From Conoideocrella luteorostrata (Eukaryota; Ascomycota; Sordariomycetes; Hypocreales; Clavicipitaceae), in contig JASWJB010000367.1 in the NCBI GenBank assembly GCA_032433595.1, forward strand, positions 1 to 38,919: 38,919 nucleotides of DNA, read 5' to 3'. Numbering within the stretch: position 1 is the stretch's first letter; every line of letters starts with the position of its first letter. The notes beneath the pieces are model-generated. The model saw only the letters and a list, made by a program, of their open reading frames with translations. It did not search any database and was not told the DNA's origin. Positions 20,492 to 31,640 of this stretch are shown here, one piece after another. Made by a program: the position numbers and the translations under genes.

Positions 20492-21761
20492 GTTTGATTT
20501 ATGCAAGGTCGATAACAAGGTCAGCAGTGCCTCGACTGGCCCAGATGGTGGTTGCGATACTAAGGAAGGCGAGAGACTCGACTCGTGCGTCTGTCAGCCA
20601 TTTCAGGCCCGGTGCCTCACTCTCCTTGAGACTTGCTAACCGCGCTACTGGCGCCACGAGGAGAAGACCGCTTCAACCAATAGGGGTTAACCGTCATCCT
20701 GCGCCTTGCTCACAGCTGGGATTGGCTGTCGCACGGAATATTCTAGTCAGATTCAGCATCGCCCGCACGTAGAACCTCGCCAGTGAGGCAAATGGTACGA
20801 AGTCGCTGGCTTCCCGACACTACTCACTTGCGAGGCAGAAGGAGAGCCGCCTTGTCATGGGGCGACATTGTTGGGCGGCAAACCTGGATGAGCTGCAAGT
20901 GTATTAGGAAGTACAACTATGGACAAAGAAGGCATTTTGTATAGTATTAAATTTGGCGTTGAGACTATATAGAAGGAAGGTCCGTTTTTTTAGTTGTACC
21001 TCACGTTTGGTCGACCCAAAACACACTGGCACTACCTACAAATACGGCAATCTAGTCCACATACAACAATACAATAGCAGCTTATTCAACAATGAAGCTA
21101 AGATTTTATTCTTTACTTTAACAGCTTTATAAATACCAAGGTCAAATATGTAAGTAATTTTGTTATAGCTTAGTCGACCGATCGCAATCCATGCTGCCGA
21201 GGGGACCTTCGCCCCACACACTACCCAGCTGTGTATCTCGCCTTCAAATATATGAGAGTTCTTGTCCTTCATTCCGCTATTCATAAGATGACAATTTTGG
21301 CACTAAGAAACGGACCTACTTCGTTCCTAGAAATGGGCGGGATGCCGCCGTATAAAAACTCTAGCACACACGCCCTTTGAACGTAACTCCTGATTGAGAA
21401 GATTTGGACGATTGGGACATGCTGTAGGTATTCAACGCACTGAACCCTCGGACGGACTACAGAGAACGGAGTACGTAATTAGTGGATGGGCTGCCGAGTT
21501 TTGTCAAATGGGCAGTGTGTCAACTCTTCTACACTCACGCTCGTCTCCAGAGCGTCCTTGTAACTCCAGTAAGACCGTTACTTGCGATATTTCCTATTAT
21601 CCAGACTAGCTAGAATTCATCTATAAAAGAGGTCTTATTCCTCCTCAATTAGCTAGAATACAAAGACAATTCCACTTATCAGGCATTCATAGCTGCTCAC
21701 GTGTGGCCAAATACATCGTGTTTGAGTTTATCACGGCTGACTAGTTCAGTCGAGGCCCAAT
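20492..21761. other. Intergenic region between HET gene 2 and the SnoaL-like gene
   Basis: Upstream region of HET gene 2 and downstream region of the SnoaL-like gene. ORFs at 21036-21284 and 21394-21609 have no motif. Nothing else seen. Confidence 0.35.
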
Positions 21762-22957
21762 TTACAGTGAGATGCCGAGTGCGCCAATCATGGTGAACAA
21801 ATCCAAATAGACCCGCAAACCAACAATCTTGCCATTCTGCCACCGTGCAATCGTATAGTGCAGCATATCAAAGCTCCGCCCGGTAGCCAGGATAGGGTTG
21901 GGTGATATATAGCGAGGCAGGACAAGTTCACCTCTGTGCGTGCCGCTCAGAAAAGCTGCAGTTGCAGTCCAGTCTCCTTGCCCGATAATCTTTTCGTACG
22001 GCTTGTTTTGGAGCCGAAGATCCGGAAACGCAGTCTTCATACTTTGAAGCCAGTTAATGTATCCTTGGGCATCGAGGGGAAGGTCCGTCAAACCATAGAT
22101 AAGAGCGTCCGGCGCCAGATTCAGACTTTGCAGAGTAAACGTGCCGTTGTTCAGAGCATCATCGGCCCGGGAGGCTGCAGCTTTGTTGTTGACGGAGGAG
22201 CTGTTTGTTTCATTGCCAGAGGTAGTCGAGAGAGGTGTTGCGAGATTCAACTCTAAGCCGGGAGGCGATTTGGGAGGCGGTACAGGGAGCACTCCAACCT
22301 GGCGGTACATAAGTGGATTGTCAGACCACAGGTACTCTTCCATCATCCAACCATTGTTCCAGCGGGCGATTGTCATCAGGTCGTAGCCAATCGGCTTGTT
22401 TGACGGCGGCAAATACCCTCCGCTGAGGCTAGTCAACGGTCCATTCTGAATACCAGTAACCGACTCTACGGCAACCGTCCAATCTCCCTCACCAAACCAA
22501 ATCTTGTAATCGTGGTTGTGCAGGGTCAGGTCGGTGGTCGCGTAGACGAGTTGAATATCAGTGAGGTGCTCCGTTAGGTTTCTGACAACACCGCCCTGGT
22601 AGACTTTAATGTCGGGATGATGGTTGAAGCGTGCCAAATCCCGGGCGACAAAGGCGTCATCGGTGACTTGCATTTGTCGCTTGTTTTGATCCACGGTCCA
22701 ATGCGTTACATTATTCTGGTTTGTTGGCGTTTCTATCTCAGGTGCTGCTAAGAACCAGTTAGCGGGTGGACAAAGAACGACCCCCCGAAAGGGGTTCGGT
22801 CGGATGCTGTGACAGGTTGTTGTAAGTTCTTACCACGCCTCTGAATGCTGCGTTTTGACCCATTGTCCATGTGACGGGTAGGTGGTTGGTGCGGTACAAC
22901 GCAAGCCAACGCGTTGCGGCCAAGCGCGAAGAAGATTGCGGTTGGACAAAATCTCAT
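21762..22957 (-). CDS. Protein with two SnoaL-like (polyketide-cyclase fold) domains
   Basis: Two exons, 22957-22834 and 22744-21762. The 89-nt intron 22833-22745 (gtaaga donor, CAG end) gives 368 aa, and the splice removes the stop that otherwise closes the first frame. The N-terminus MRFCPTAIFFALGRNALAC is a plausible though imperfect secretion leader. Two repeats each have the NTF2/SnoaL pattern: a predicted ion/lipid-sized cavity fold with GEGDWTVAVESVTG...GYDLMTIARWNNGWMMEEYLW in the first and GQGDWTATAAFLSGTHRGEL...FDMLHYTIARWQNGKIVGLRVYLD in the second, separated by a Pro/Ser/Asn-rich linker. SnoaL-like proteins may be cyclases, isomerases or non-catalytic, so substrate and activity are unknown. 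No polyketide synthase is nearby. Confidence 0.8.
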
Positions 22958-24664
22958 TGTATGAAACGCTGTATCGTGTTGAGGAGGTTTACTATTCGGA
23001 GCGGCTTGGCTAAGCTGAAGGGCGAGGATGGGAAACAGAAGCTCCTACGGCGATGGACATGCGTCTTTTATTTCTTTTCAGGTCGCTTCTTGATGCTATT
23101 GTGGCGTCTGGATTTGTAAGCCTCATGATTATTTGTAGCCAGTTACGAACGTCGACCACACTACGTAATTATAATCATACGCGCGGCAATTACAGATCAT
23201 AGCCACATGCGACGGGAGTCGTTCGCTATAACGTTTCCAGCAGGCACGCTTACAGAGCCCTCTGGAGACATGGCGCTTTGCAACGTGCGCGTCTATAACA
23301 ACCAGCCAAGGATGCAGAGTGGCAGAGTGTCCGCCGAGAAACTCGGAGCCATATCACTAACCGTATACGTTTACCAGATTTCACCATTCGCATCCGATTG
23401 GTCGTTCCACCGTATACCGTACACCGTATGAACACAGCCTTGTCCATCAGTATCATGGTGGATATACATGGTTTTAGCGCGCCTGTTGTGGAAATGCGCT
23501 TGTTTACGAGGCGCCTCAGGCCAATGGGAGAGGGGACAAAGCATATGAAAATGCTATTCGTTCATAATTCCAACTCAGCCAGCGAAAAGGCATGATATTT
23601 ACCTGATGGCTTTTGAAGCAATTGGGCTGGCATGCCTAACCTCGAAACAACACCTCATGAAGATGCCGAATCATTTCGCAGTAAGTTGAAGATACGGTTC
23701 TCACTTAGTTGCCCTCCTCACTGCTGTGTACTCACACATACAGTCTGTGTGCATAAATTTCCAACCCCCCAGAGGTCAGTTGCGGTACTCGAGCTGAGTA
23801 AGAAATTATTGCACCCCCACCGTACGCAGTCCTGAGTCCGCAGGGGTCGGGGACTTACTACGTCTGCATATGGCGCAGCTTACGCGAGTGTTTTCGTGGC
23901 CGTAAAATTATGACCACTTTTCCTCAGCCATCAACGCTACGCGTAAGTGCGTCGAATTCAGATCATCATCATCATGCTAGCACCACGAACGAAGCATCGC
24001 CCAGCTTGGAAATCGGTCGGCTACCACCGAGTAGCCCTACGCACGCAGCGCAAGCACTGACTAGCAAGTCATCGTAAGTAAGTAGCAGCAGTTCTGATGC
24101 GGGCCAAGAATGGTCCGCGCCAATCAAAACACCCCGTTTACCGTATACGGACGAGTGTCCCGCCATATGCTAGTACACGTACAGTGGGGCCTCCAGTAAT
24201 TCCGAGCCAAAACACCCAAACCGTGTAGAGTTGTGGCTCCCAACTACTGCTGGGGTACTCCGTACTGTAATATGTGATGAAGATCGGCACGGCTGCGCCG
24301 GACGGAACCAAATTATTCCCGGGTCATTGCCCCAGTGCCTCTCCTGGGCACAAATCATGCTTGGTCAGCCATAAGCGCTTGCTATGTGCCGCATCGTTCT
24401 CGGTTGTGCGAGTCGCGACTAATAATAAGCCAAAGTCTGGATGACGTCGGTCTCGGAAGCGCATGAAAGTTAGTTACTCCCTCGTGCCGACTCCATCCCC
24501 CGCTCTCCCTCCACGTAGCTACCGTATACCGTATTTCCTCGACGCAACGACTCTTGTCCTGTTTCTCAAGCAAAAACTGCAGCGCGAGTGGTTTACTGTA
24601 CTCAGTACCCAGTGTTCGATTTAGCCAATCACCCCATTTGCAATCACACAGTTTCCACACACCC
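22958..24664. other. Spacer upstream of the Zn2Cys6 gene
   Basis: No gene supported. Notable is a recurring ACCGTATAC motif at about 23360, 23409, 24140 and 24521, listed separately. Confidence 0.4.
24141..24150. promoter_or_regulatory. Perfect palindrome CCGTATACGG (CCG-N4-CGG)
   Basis: A 10-bp palindrome with inverted CCG/CGG triplets, the half-sites that Zn2Cys6 regulators usually bind. Imperfect copies lie at 23361-23370 (CCGTATACGT), 23409-23430 (CCGTATACCGTACACCGTAT) and 24522-24534 (CCGTATACCGTAT). The last is 130 bp before the regulator ATG. An autoregulatory site is an inference. Confidence 0.35.
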
Positions 24665-25948
24665 ATGTCTGCCCCCCAAGGCTCTCTCAGCCAACGGCAA
24701 ACTCAGCCAATGCCACACAGGAAAGCACACCGCAAGGTCAAAACAGGTTGCAAGGCGTGCAAACGCCGTCATCAAAAGGTAAAAAGAGAACACCCTGCAA
24801 TGAGTTTATTCCGTACTCTGTTGGCTGTCTCCACGATCCGCTTCTTAATGCGTTACTAGTGCAATGAACAAAGACCCGTCTGTTCAGGATGCAGCAGACA
24901 TGCAACGGAATGTCTGTTTTCGGATGAGAGATCTCCCCAATCAGACGCGAGTTCTTATTCTGGTTCTTCCTCAGTTATTCCCGCGTCTACATGTGCCGGA
25001 GAGGGGGAGCGTCCGAAGAAACACCTGGCCGTGTCACCTTCACTAGATCTGGACCTAGATAGCCTGGAGCTTTTGCATCACTACCTCCTATTCACTTGCG
25101 TGGCAACCGGGCAGCTACCTCAGATGACTGCCTACGCTCAAATGACTATTCCCAGGCTGTCGCGAGACTATCCTTTTGCTATGCGCGGCATGCTCGCCAT
25201 GGCCGCCACTCATTTATCTCGGTTGCGCCCAGACAGCCACACGCATTATGCCATAATAGCCGCAAAAAACTATACAGCTGCCACTCCATCCTTCCGCTCA
25301 GCACTGCAAAATATTAACCAAGAAAACTGCCAGGCACTTATTTCTTACTCCAAGAGTCTTGTATGGTGCTCATTTGCCGAGAAAGAAGAAGCTCCTTGCA
25401 ACCAAACACACGTCTTTAGCCATACTAGCTCAAACTGGCTGCCAAAATGGTTCCAGCTGCTCCTTGGTTCGTGTCAGGTGGTCGAGATTAGCAGGCCCTG
25501 GATTAAAGACGGTCCACATGTTCTCTACCCTTTGCACGATATAGTACGAGACCCCGACGACCTTGACGACAACCATATTTCAACCTTACTGGCCACACTA
25601 TTACCCCTAACCCACTATTCACCAGTATGCGAAGCCGTTATCGCAAGTCTCCGGGAGGCATTCGTGCGAGCGTCTATTCGCGAACACAACACCCCCTTAA
25701 GAAACGCAATGAATTTTTGGGTCGGTCAGCTGCCTAAAGACTATATCACCTTATTACGAAAGAAGGAGCCGTGGACTTTAGTTGTCTTGGCCCACTTTTG
25801 TGTGTTGGTTCATCGCTCTGAGACCGTTTGGTTCATGAAAGGCCATGCCAACCGTCTATTGCTAATGATTATAGAGTTGCTAGATGACTCTTGGAAATGC
25901 TTGATACATTGGCCTTGCCAAGAACTCGATCTTGAATTGACTATTTAG
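24665..25948 (+). CDS. Zn2Cys6 fungal transcription factor (Upc2-like architecture)
   Basis: Exons 24665-24778 and 24860-25948 (81-nt intron ending TACTAG) give 400 aa. The intron splits the zinc cluster: CKACKRRHQK joins CNEQRPVCSGCSRHATEC, giving the exact C-x2-C-x6-C-x6-C-x2-C-x6-C pattern at about residues 29-56. The basic stretch before it (HRKAHRKVKTG) is typical for DNA contact. The rest is an alpha-helical regulatory domain resembling sterol-uptake-control-type regulators: LELLHHYLLFTC near 100, FAMRGMLAMAATHLSRLRP, and an end with WPCQELDLELTI. No break was found. Targets are unknown; the neighbouring genes do not form an obvious pathway. Confidence 0.85.
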
Positions 25949-26052
25949 GACGGAAAGACGATAGTCCCTGTCGTTTCGGTTATCATTGATGCATATTCTC
26001 ATACACAGAATCCAGCCGTCTTAGACGACCAGACGCTAATGATGCACGTCAC
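25949..26052. other. Short spacer after the regulator
   Basis: Possibly the 5' end of the ABC-transporter relic, but similarity is too weak to place. Confidence 0.2.
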
Positions 26053-26291
26053 GTACATTCTTGTTGGAGCGACCGAACCGGAAGCCATCGAAGCGTGCAA
26101 AGCTGCCAGAATACACTGGTAGATGGGGATGTTCTGGATGGACATATACATGACTCAGCAGAAAGGATTTACGTCGTTGTGGTGATGAGCTTCAGCGCCT
26201 GGCCGTTGCACATGTTATTCTTCGCCAGCCCAAGATTGTGATTCTTGAGGACACTAGCGATGGCGTCGATGCTGAACAAATAGCTTCATGA
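26053..26291 (+). pseudogene. ABC-transporter nucleotide-binding-domain relic
   Basis: Two out-of-frame pieces fit an ABC ATPase domain. 26053 onwards reads YILVGATEPEAIEACKAARIHW then a stop (family: NI.YG...AT..EV..AAK.A.IH). 26183 onwards reads DELQRLAVAHVILRQPKIVI, then LEDTSDGVDAE (family: GGE.QRLAIARVIL..PKIVILDEATSALDAE). The signature Gly pair is lost, the Walker B/D-loop region is altered (LEDTSDGVDA), and there are stops and a frameshift. It is dead, and close to Atm1/Hmt1-type half transporters in flavour. Confidence 0.6.
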
Positions 26292-27135
26292 GAAGATCCT
26301 GTATGCTAGTTTCACGCAATCATATCAGATATCCTTCACTCTTGATGACCATGGCCGTCGTGAAAGGTATCTTATCCAAAAGGTTGTGGTTCAGGAACCA
26401 ACTCATGCTAGAACTAGCTGCTTGAGGAGCACTATTTGCACGAAAGACTGCCAATGATCATTACCGAATCTTGACCACAAGCCTCTTATCACATCAGTGA
26501 GGCGGCTATGCGTGCAAGCCTGCAAAATACGTCCAACATAAGTATCTATGCTGAGCCAGACGGACTGCGCAGCAACTAAACCGTGTACATAACCAGATAC
26601 AATATTTTGGCTCTGATAAAACAGGGACCGGCTACAGTAAGCACGACCTAAGGGGTTGTACGTGCATCTACTCTGTAGTCTTGCAGCTAATTTTGCAGCT
26701 AGTCATCTTTGACTTGAGAGCACCCGCATAGTCTCTCACGAATATGCAGAGAATAATGCGAATAAACTAGAAGGCGAATACATTAGGCGAAGAAACCAGT
26801 GTCCTTATTTGACTAATTAAGGACAATAGTGAGCTGCAAGATTTGATGCCATTGTGGCTGTGTGTCGTGGCGGGGATTGGTGTCAAGGTACCGGTGCTGA
26901 TAGGCTTCTTTTACCTGCCTACAGCCTACACGTTCTGTCTTCGCTCGGGCAAGCAGCCCATTTCCTCCTCTACACGCTGCTCGCGTTTCTCGCCTCAAAG
27001 CTTGCTTTGTGCTTGCCGAGTTTTGCGGAAGTTCATCGACCTGCTAGCCTTGCAGCATCCAGCATCGTATCTACGGAGCAATGGTGCCAGCTTATGAGGC
27101 GTAGAGCAGATTGCCACAATGGAGATGCTGGATTA
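26292..27135. other. Spacer, no recognised gene
   Basis: Overlapping frames at 26843-27097 and 26854-27216 run towards the LTR and lack motifs. A ccagcttatgaggcgtag string near 27087 echoes the SANT-relic end but is too short to call. Confidence 0.35.
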
Positions 27136-27140
27136 GGAGC

Positions 27141-27458
27141 TGTTGCGTCATGTGCCTTCATACGTGTGAGGGAGCAATTTGCAACAGTGGCAATCGGCAG
27201 GAACAGATGGATTTGAATACGAATGAATTGAATTGAAGAGCCTTGAATGTGTCTGACTTCTGACTTGTGACGATGATGATGATGACCTGAAGAGCACTAT
27301 AATCCTCCTATATAGTCCTTCAGCAGCCGGACTATTTCCTTGAATTTAGTGGCGTTAGGCCTATATTCCTTGGCATCGTGCCACTTGCTTCCAGTATCAC
27401 ACAATTCTATCTGATTGAGGCCTTGGTAATTTCCGAAGGAGCCACTCCAATCTCAACA
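27141..27458 (-). mobile_element. Solo LTR (318 bp), minus orientation, with intact target duplication
   Basis: Bounded by TGTTGCGTCA and AATCTCAACA, with terminal TGTTG/CAACA inverted pairs. It is flanked on both sides by the pentamer GGAGC (27136-27140 and 27459-27463), a perfect 5-bp target-site duplication. The reverse complement is collinear with 30036-30347 over nearly its full length. No internal retrotransposon sequence is present, so it is a solo LTR left by LTR-LTR recombination. Confidence 0.9.
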
Positions 27459-27463
27459 GGAGC

Positions 27464-28688
27464 ACCAACCCTCACCACAACTAGTTAGCGACACGAATAT
27501 CTATGTAAATGTAAAGAGGTGGTCTATAGAGACCATTGCAGTTGTCAATTAGGCTAAAGTGACCTCCAGACGAATGCCAATACGGGAATGTAAACCAGGG
27601 ACATGAGGACATCTTTGATGAGAGTTGTGGTATTTACGTGCGGACTAGCTAATCTGTTTAGTACGGCGACAAACTCGCAGTCATTAAACCGCTCATGGTA
27701 GCGGTGCGGATAAAATATCCCGACAAAAGGCGAAGACGTAACCAACGCGAGTCGTACAGATGCACTATGTTCTCCATAGTAGATAGTGCATAAATTTGGT
27801 GGGTCTAAGAAACGGTGATACTGTCTGCATAACCCCTTGCGATCGGCGGCCTCAAAGGGGCATAAATATTTCTACTACACAACATAGCATAATGAAACTT
27901 ATTAGTAGCGATAGAGTGCATGGTTTTCTATATCTTGCTTGAAATTTCAAGGGTGATGATTGAGCTTCAGTAACATCGTCAATGTATGCTTTTATCGCTA
28001 GAGCTTTACAGCGCTTTACAACAACAGCGCAGGTTTACGGTACCAGCGCGTCCAGCTTCTGAGGTATAGATGTACATTTCTGGGAGGACACTTGTTATTA
28101 TCCTGCATTTATTGTCCAAGAATAGCCATTAAACAAGATTCGCCACGCACTCGCCGTTCCGCGGACTATTTAGATCCAAGAGCAAGCGGCTTCTCGTACA
28201 TGGCGAAAGTCAACATGCACAGCGCCAAATTGAAGTGAACCAAGTGAGTAGCAGTGGGATACGGCAAAAGTGGGAGAGGTAAAGGTCATGCAGATTCGCA
28301 AGAACATACTCCGTGAATAAATGAGAATTATCCTTGTATGCTAACAAGCAGAGCCACCGACCCTGGAATGGACCGGATAAAAATGGGGACGAATCCAGGC
28401 ATGCCACTTAACCCGATACTGCGTCCTGTCAGTAGAGCTAGATCGTGCTAACTATCCCGGTTACAGTTCCGCTACTACAACGCAAGCCGCGCTAATACCG
28501 GTGGATTACGACTCATGCAGCTTGTAAGGAGACTTTTATCTAAATTTACTGTAAGACTGTCTGCACCTGCATAACTATCATACTCTCCATAATTAGAGGT
28601 CTTGTCAAAAGAAACCAAAGTGACTGGATGTATTAACGTGTTTGCCATCATACGTCGAGCTAGCTATAGCGTGGACAGTATTATTTAC
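27464..28688. other. Spacer between the left LTR and the Cys-rich secreted protein gene
   Basis: No gene supported. ORFs such as 27554-27745 and 28210-28407 (minus) have no motif. Confidence 0.35.
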
Positions 28689-28698
28689 TATATAAAAA
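28689..28698 (+). promoter_or_regulatory. TATA box of the Cys-rich secreted protein gene
   Basis: TATATAAAAA lies 131 bp before the ATG at 28829. A long pyrimidine-rich stretch (28745-28810) follows, as in strongly expressed fungal promoters with a CT-rich start region. Confidence 0.5.
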
Positions 28699-28828
28699 CC
28701 GTCTGCTCCTTCGTTGCATCTCACGTTATATTGATCAACTCATCTGATTTGCTCTTTTTTATTCACAAAGTCGATTCTCTTTTTTTTCTATTTCTCTTCT
28801 TACTTCTAGTAAAGTCAGCTTGTTCGCC

Positions 28829-29578
28829 ATGCTACCAGGAGCATTAGCCATTCGGCTACTGGGCTTTGCTGCCCATGCCTCATTTGTGGTTGCCACAGCC
28901 GCAGCATCAGAAGTGAACTTTGCCAACGGTTACAAGCAGCATCGTGCAGCGGAGCAGCGCGTCAAAGAAAATCCCTCCAATAACAACCAGAAGCCAAAGC
29001 CGTCGCAAACAGAGGTAGATAGGGAGTGGAGAATGGTGTGCAGACAGGCCTCGATCCTGATCCGGGAGCAGTGCACGACAACGAAATGTCAGACTGAGAT
29101 GGTCCGCGGCAATCTCTTGAAGCGATGCGCCAAGACACCGCAAGATGACAAGCAGTGCAATGATGTGCTTAACCCGCTTGTGGAGCTCTGCGGGACGGAG
29201 CAGTGTCGACAAGGCCTTGAGGCCCTTAAGAGCAAGGAATGCGTTGGTCGCAAGGATCCAGCGGCTGAAAGCAACAACGGCACCGTGACAGAGTCGGATG
29301 TCAACGGGGATATGGCCCCCATGACCCGTAGTGAATGGGAAACACGCTGCAACAAAATTGCCCGAACGATTATCCAGAGCTGCGAAGCGAAAAAGAAGTG
29401 CATTGATAATTTCAAGTCCACGCGCCTCTGGACGAATTGTGACAAGGACCGACCAAAATCCAAGAATGACTGCAAAGCCTTATTCTCTGGGAAACTGTCT
29501 GCTTGTCCGTCAACTGAGTGCATAAGTAAGGTAACTGATTTAGAGGACAAGGCATGCGCTGGAAACACTCCAAAGTAA
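28829..29578 (+). CDS. Secreted protein with two tandem 8-cysteine modules (effector-like, novel family)
   Basis: Single exon, 249 aa. The ATG at 28829 is followed by a hydrophobic leader ending near TAAAS (about residue 24), predicting secretion. After a low-complexity polar linker come two homologous modules, each beginning EW and ending in a C-x-G. Module 1 (about residues 64-138): C-x10-C-x4-C-x12-C-x9-C-x10-C-x4-C-x11-C. Module 2 (about 168-245): C-x10-C-x5-C-x12-C-x10-C-x10-C-x4-C-x11-C. They share the cysteine frame but few other residues, so the duplication is old and the eight cysteines, probably four disulfides, are under constraint. I do not recognise the family and assign no activity. 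It lies between two inverted solo LTRs. Confidence 0.85.
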   Translation: MLPGALAIRLLGFAAHASFVVATAAASEVNFANGYKQHRAAEQRVKENPSNNNQKPKPSQTEVDREWRMVCRQASILIREQCTTTKCQTEMVRGNLLKRCAKTPQDDKQCNDVLNPLVELCGTEQCRQGLEALKSKECVGRKDPAAESNNGTVTESDVNGDMAPMTRSEWETRCNKIARTIIQSCEAKKKCIDNFKSTRLWTNCDKDRPKSKNDCKALFSGKLSACPSTECISKVTDLEDKACAGNTPK

Positions 29579-29904
29579 GGGACACCACTTGGGGACCGTC
29601 TTTGCCGGCGAAATTGGCTTTTGGGGCGCGCCACAGTACAACACTAAGGACAATGTGGATAAAAAAAGCACCAATAGATAGCCAGTAGTACGAAAAAAAA
29701 AAATTTGATGTTATTTTTGTTATTTGTCCATGAAAGGAGAGGTGGGTGGCGGAGATGTCGAGGACAGTTTCACTTTGTTACCCAAAAAAACTTGAAAAAA
29801 AAAAGTGCGTTAGCGGATAGAAAGCAGCAAGAGCCGAAAAATATAGAATGATTCCATTGATCAATCATTTGACGCCTGAAAACGATAAAAGTGATGATCC
29901 CCTG
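29579..29904. other. 3' region of the Cys-rich gene
   Basis: A-rich tracts at 29690-29705 and 29796-29805. No gene. Confidence 0.4.
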
Positions 29905-29983
29905 TCACACAAAAATTGGCGTAGCCAGAGGCCACTTTTCATGTGTAGTTATGACTCTTAAATAGGCTCATATTTTTCTGTGA
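29905..29983. mobile_element. Small inverted-terminal-repeat element (MITE-like), copy 2
   Basis: 79 bp with 13-bp imperfect terminal inverted repeats (TCACACAAAAATT against TCACAGAAAAATA). It is about 80 percent or more similar by eye to 6843-6923 in the same orientation. It sits 53 bp before the right-hand solo LTR. Confidence 0.55.
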
Positions 29984-30035
29984 TATTCTCACCTACTTTA
30001 CATGCCCTGATATCTACCTAATTATGAGGCCCTTC

Positions 30036-30347
30036 TGTTGAGATTAGAGTGGCTCCTTCGGAAATTACCAAGGCCTCAATCAGATAGAATTGCGTGATAC
30101 TGGAAGCAGGTGGCACGATGCCAAGGAATATAGGCCTAACGCCACTAAATTCAAGGAAATAGTCCGGCTGCTGAAGGACTATGCAGGAGGATTATAGTGC
30201 TCTTCAGACCATCATCATCATCGACACAACATCATCACTTTCAAGGCTCTTCAATTCAATTTCTTTCGTATTCAAATCCATCTATTCCTGCCGATTGCCA
30301 CTGTTGCAAATTGCTCCCTCACACGTATGAAGACACATAACGCAACG
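30036..30347 (+). mobile_element. Solo LTR (312 bp), plus orientation, with intact target duplication
   Basis: Starts TGTTGAGATT and ends ACGCAACG, where the expected final A is G. It is flanked by CCTTC on both sides (30031-30035 and 30348-30352), a perfect 5-bp target duplication. It is the same family as 27141-27458 in inverted orientation. The different target duplications show two independent insertions. Confidence 0.9.
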
Positions 30348-30352
30348 CCTTC

Positions 30353-31640
30353 AGGCTACTGAGTCTTTTTGTTCTGGCTCAGTTGATATGTTTACTGACT
30401 AGTTATTTGGGACACTGATCTTCCTGCCAGAAACAATTCTCGTCTCAACAGTAATAATCCCCTCATTGTGTATGGGAGTGTTACCAACCTGGAGCGCAGG
30501 CCGTGGGGACAGGTTTTGGGCATGGCTGCGAAAACAAGCAGGAATCGGATCTGAACCTAAACCCCATGTCCTCCAACTCTCGATCACACTTCACCAATTT
30601 AACCACTATGACCCTCCACCCTCTTCGCTACCCCATCGCGTGGAGGGAGCAGTAACCTTTTCCCTATGGGATCTCAGATTGGGATCTTGGCTACTCGTAG
30701 ATAGTTTTTATTGTTACATCTTTCCCCAATTTACATCTGCTAAGAACTCGCAGCTGCTCTCCGTGCAACTGTTACGTTGAGTGAGGTCAGAGTTATAGAC
30801 ATATAATGACGTAGAAAGATCAATCTCACACCAGTAAACTCAGAGCGGCAAAGTTTGCTGCTGCACTACATAGAAAACAGTGGTATCGTAGCAAAATTAT
30901 GGTCTCTAAAGGCTCCTGTGTGAACTCCGCATGAATATAGTTTTGCCTTAGCTGCAAGATTTCCCAATCAGACCGCCGGATGGAAAGAGATCTTCAGAGC
31001 ATCGCCTTTGAAGAACTCGGCTTGTGTATCCCGGACTTAAATTTAGGAGCTGGTCGGGTCGTAGCATTACGGCTATACCTGTAGATCTAGTAAATATGTG
31101 TGATAGTTTACTAACTTTCAATGTATATGCAAAGCGAACTTGGACACCATTTTCTTTTTAATATATTTTCTTTTAAATGGAGTGACACAGTGCTTTCTTT
31201 GCCCATCCCTAGGTTCGACGTGTGTCCGGTGGATTGATGTTGGGCTTATCCATAAATGTATAATACTTAGCTTCGACTCCGGCCAACTATAGTAGATGCT
31301 TGTCAACATATCGAAGCCTAGGTTTCCGCTGAATGGCTGTACATAGCATAATTTTCCATATAACATCACAAAATCTCATAGCACGAATGATTCGGTAACA
31401 GAGACAACTTCATAAGGCCACAAAAGATATACAAGACTATTTCAGCCTGTGTCATATCCAGAGCGGCTGCCAGTATCTCAGCAGTGTCTGATCAGTGTAT
31501 AACGGTTTGGCTGGGAATGAGGAGGAGGTTTTGACCATTTTGGCAAGCAATTTGAGATGCGAGAATAAGAAATAGCAAGAACTAACAACTTTTTTATCCA
31601 ACATACAGAGATCCCTCTTGTAACGGACTGGCGCGCATCA
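30353..31640. other. Spacer, no recognised gene
   Basis: An ORF at 30466-30780 (104 codons) lacks motifs. The remainder is A/T-rich with stops. Confidence 0.35.

Noticed and set aside
20492..20518. Longer start for HET gene 2
   Set aside because: The upstream extension begins with TTG, not ATG; the first ATG is at 20491.
27141..30347. Composite transposon with the Cys-rich gene as cargo
   Set aside because: Each LTR has its own, different 5-bp target duplication, so they inserted independently.
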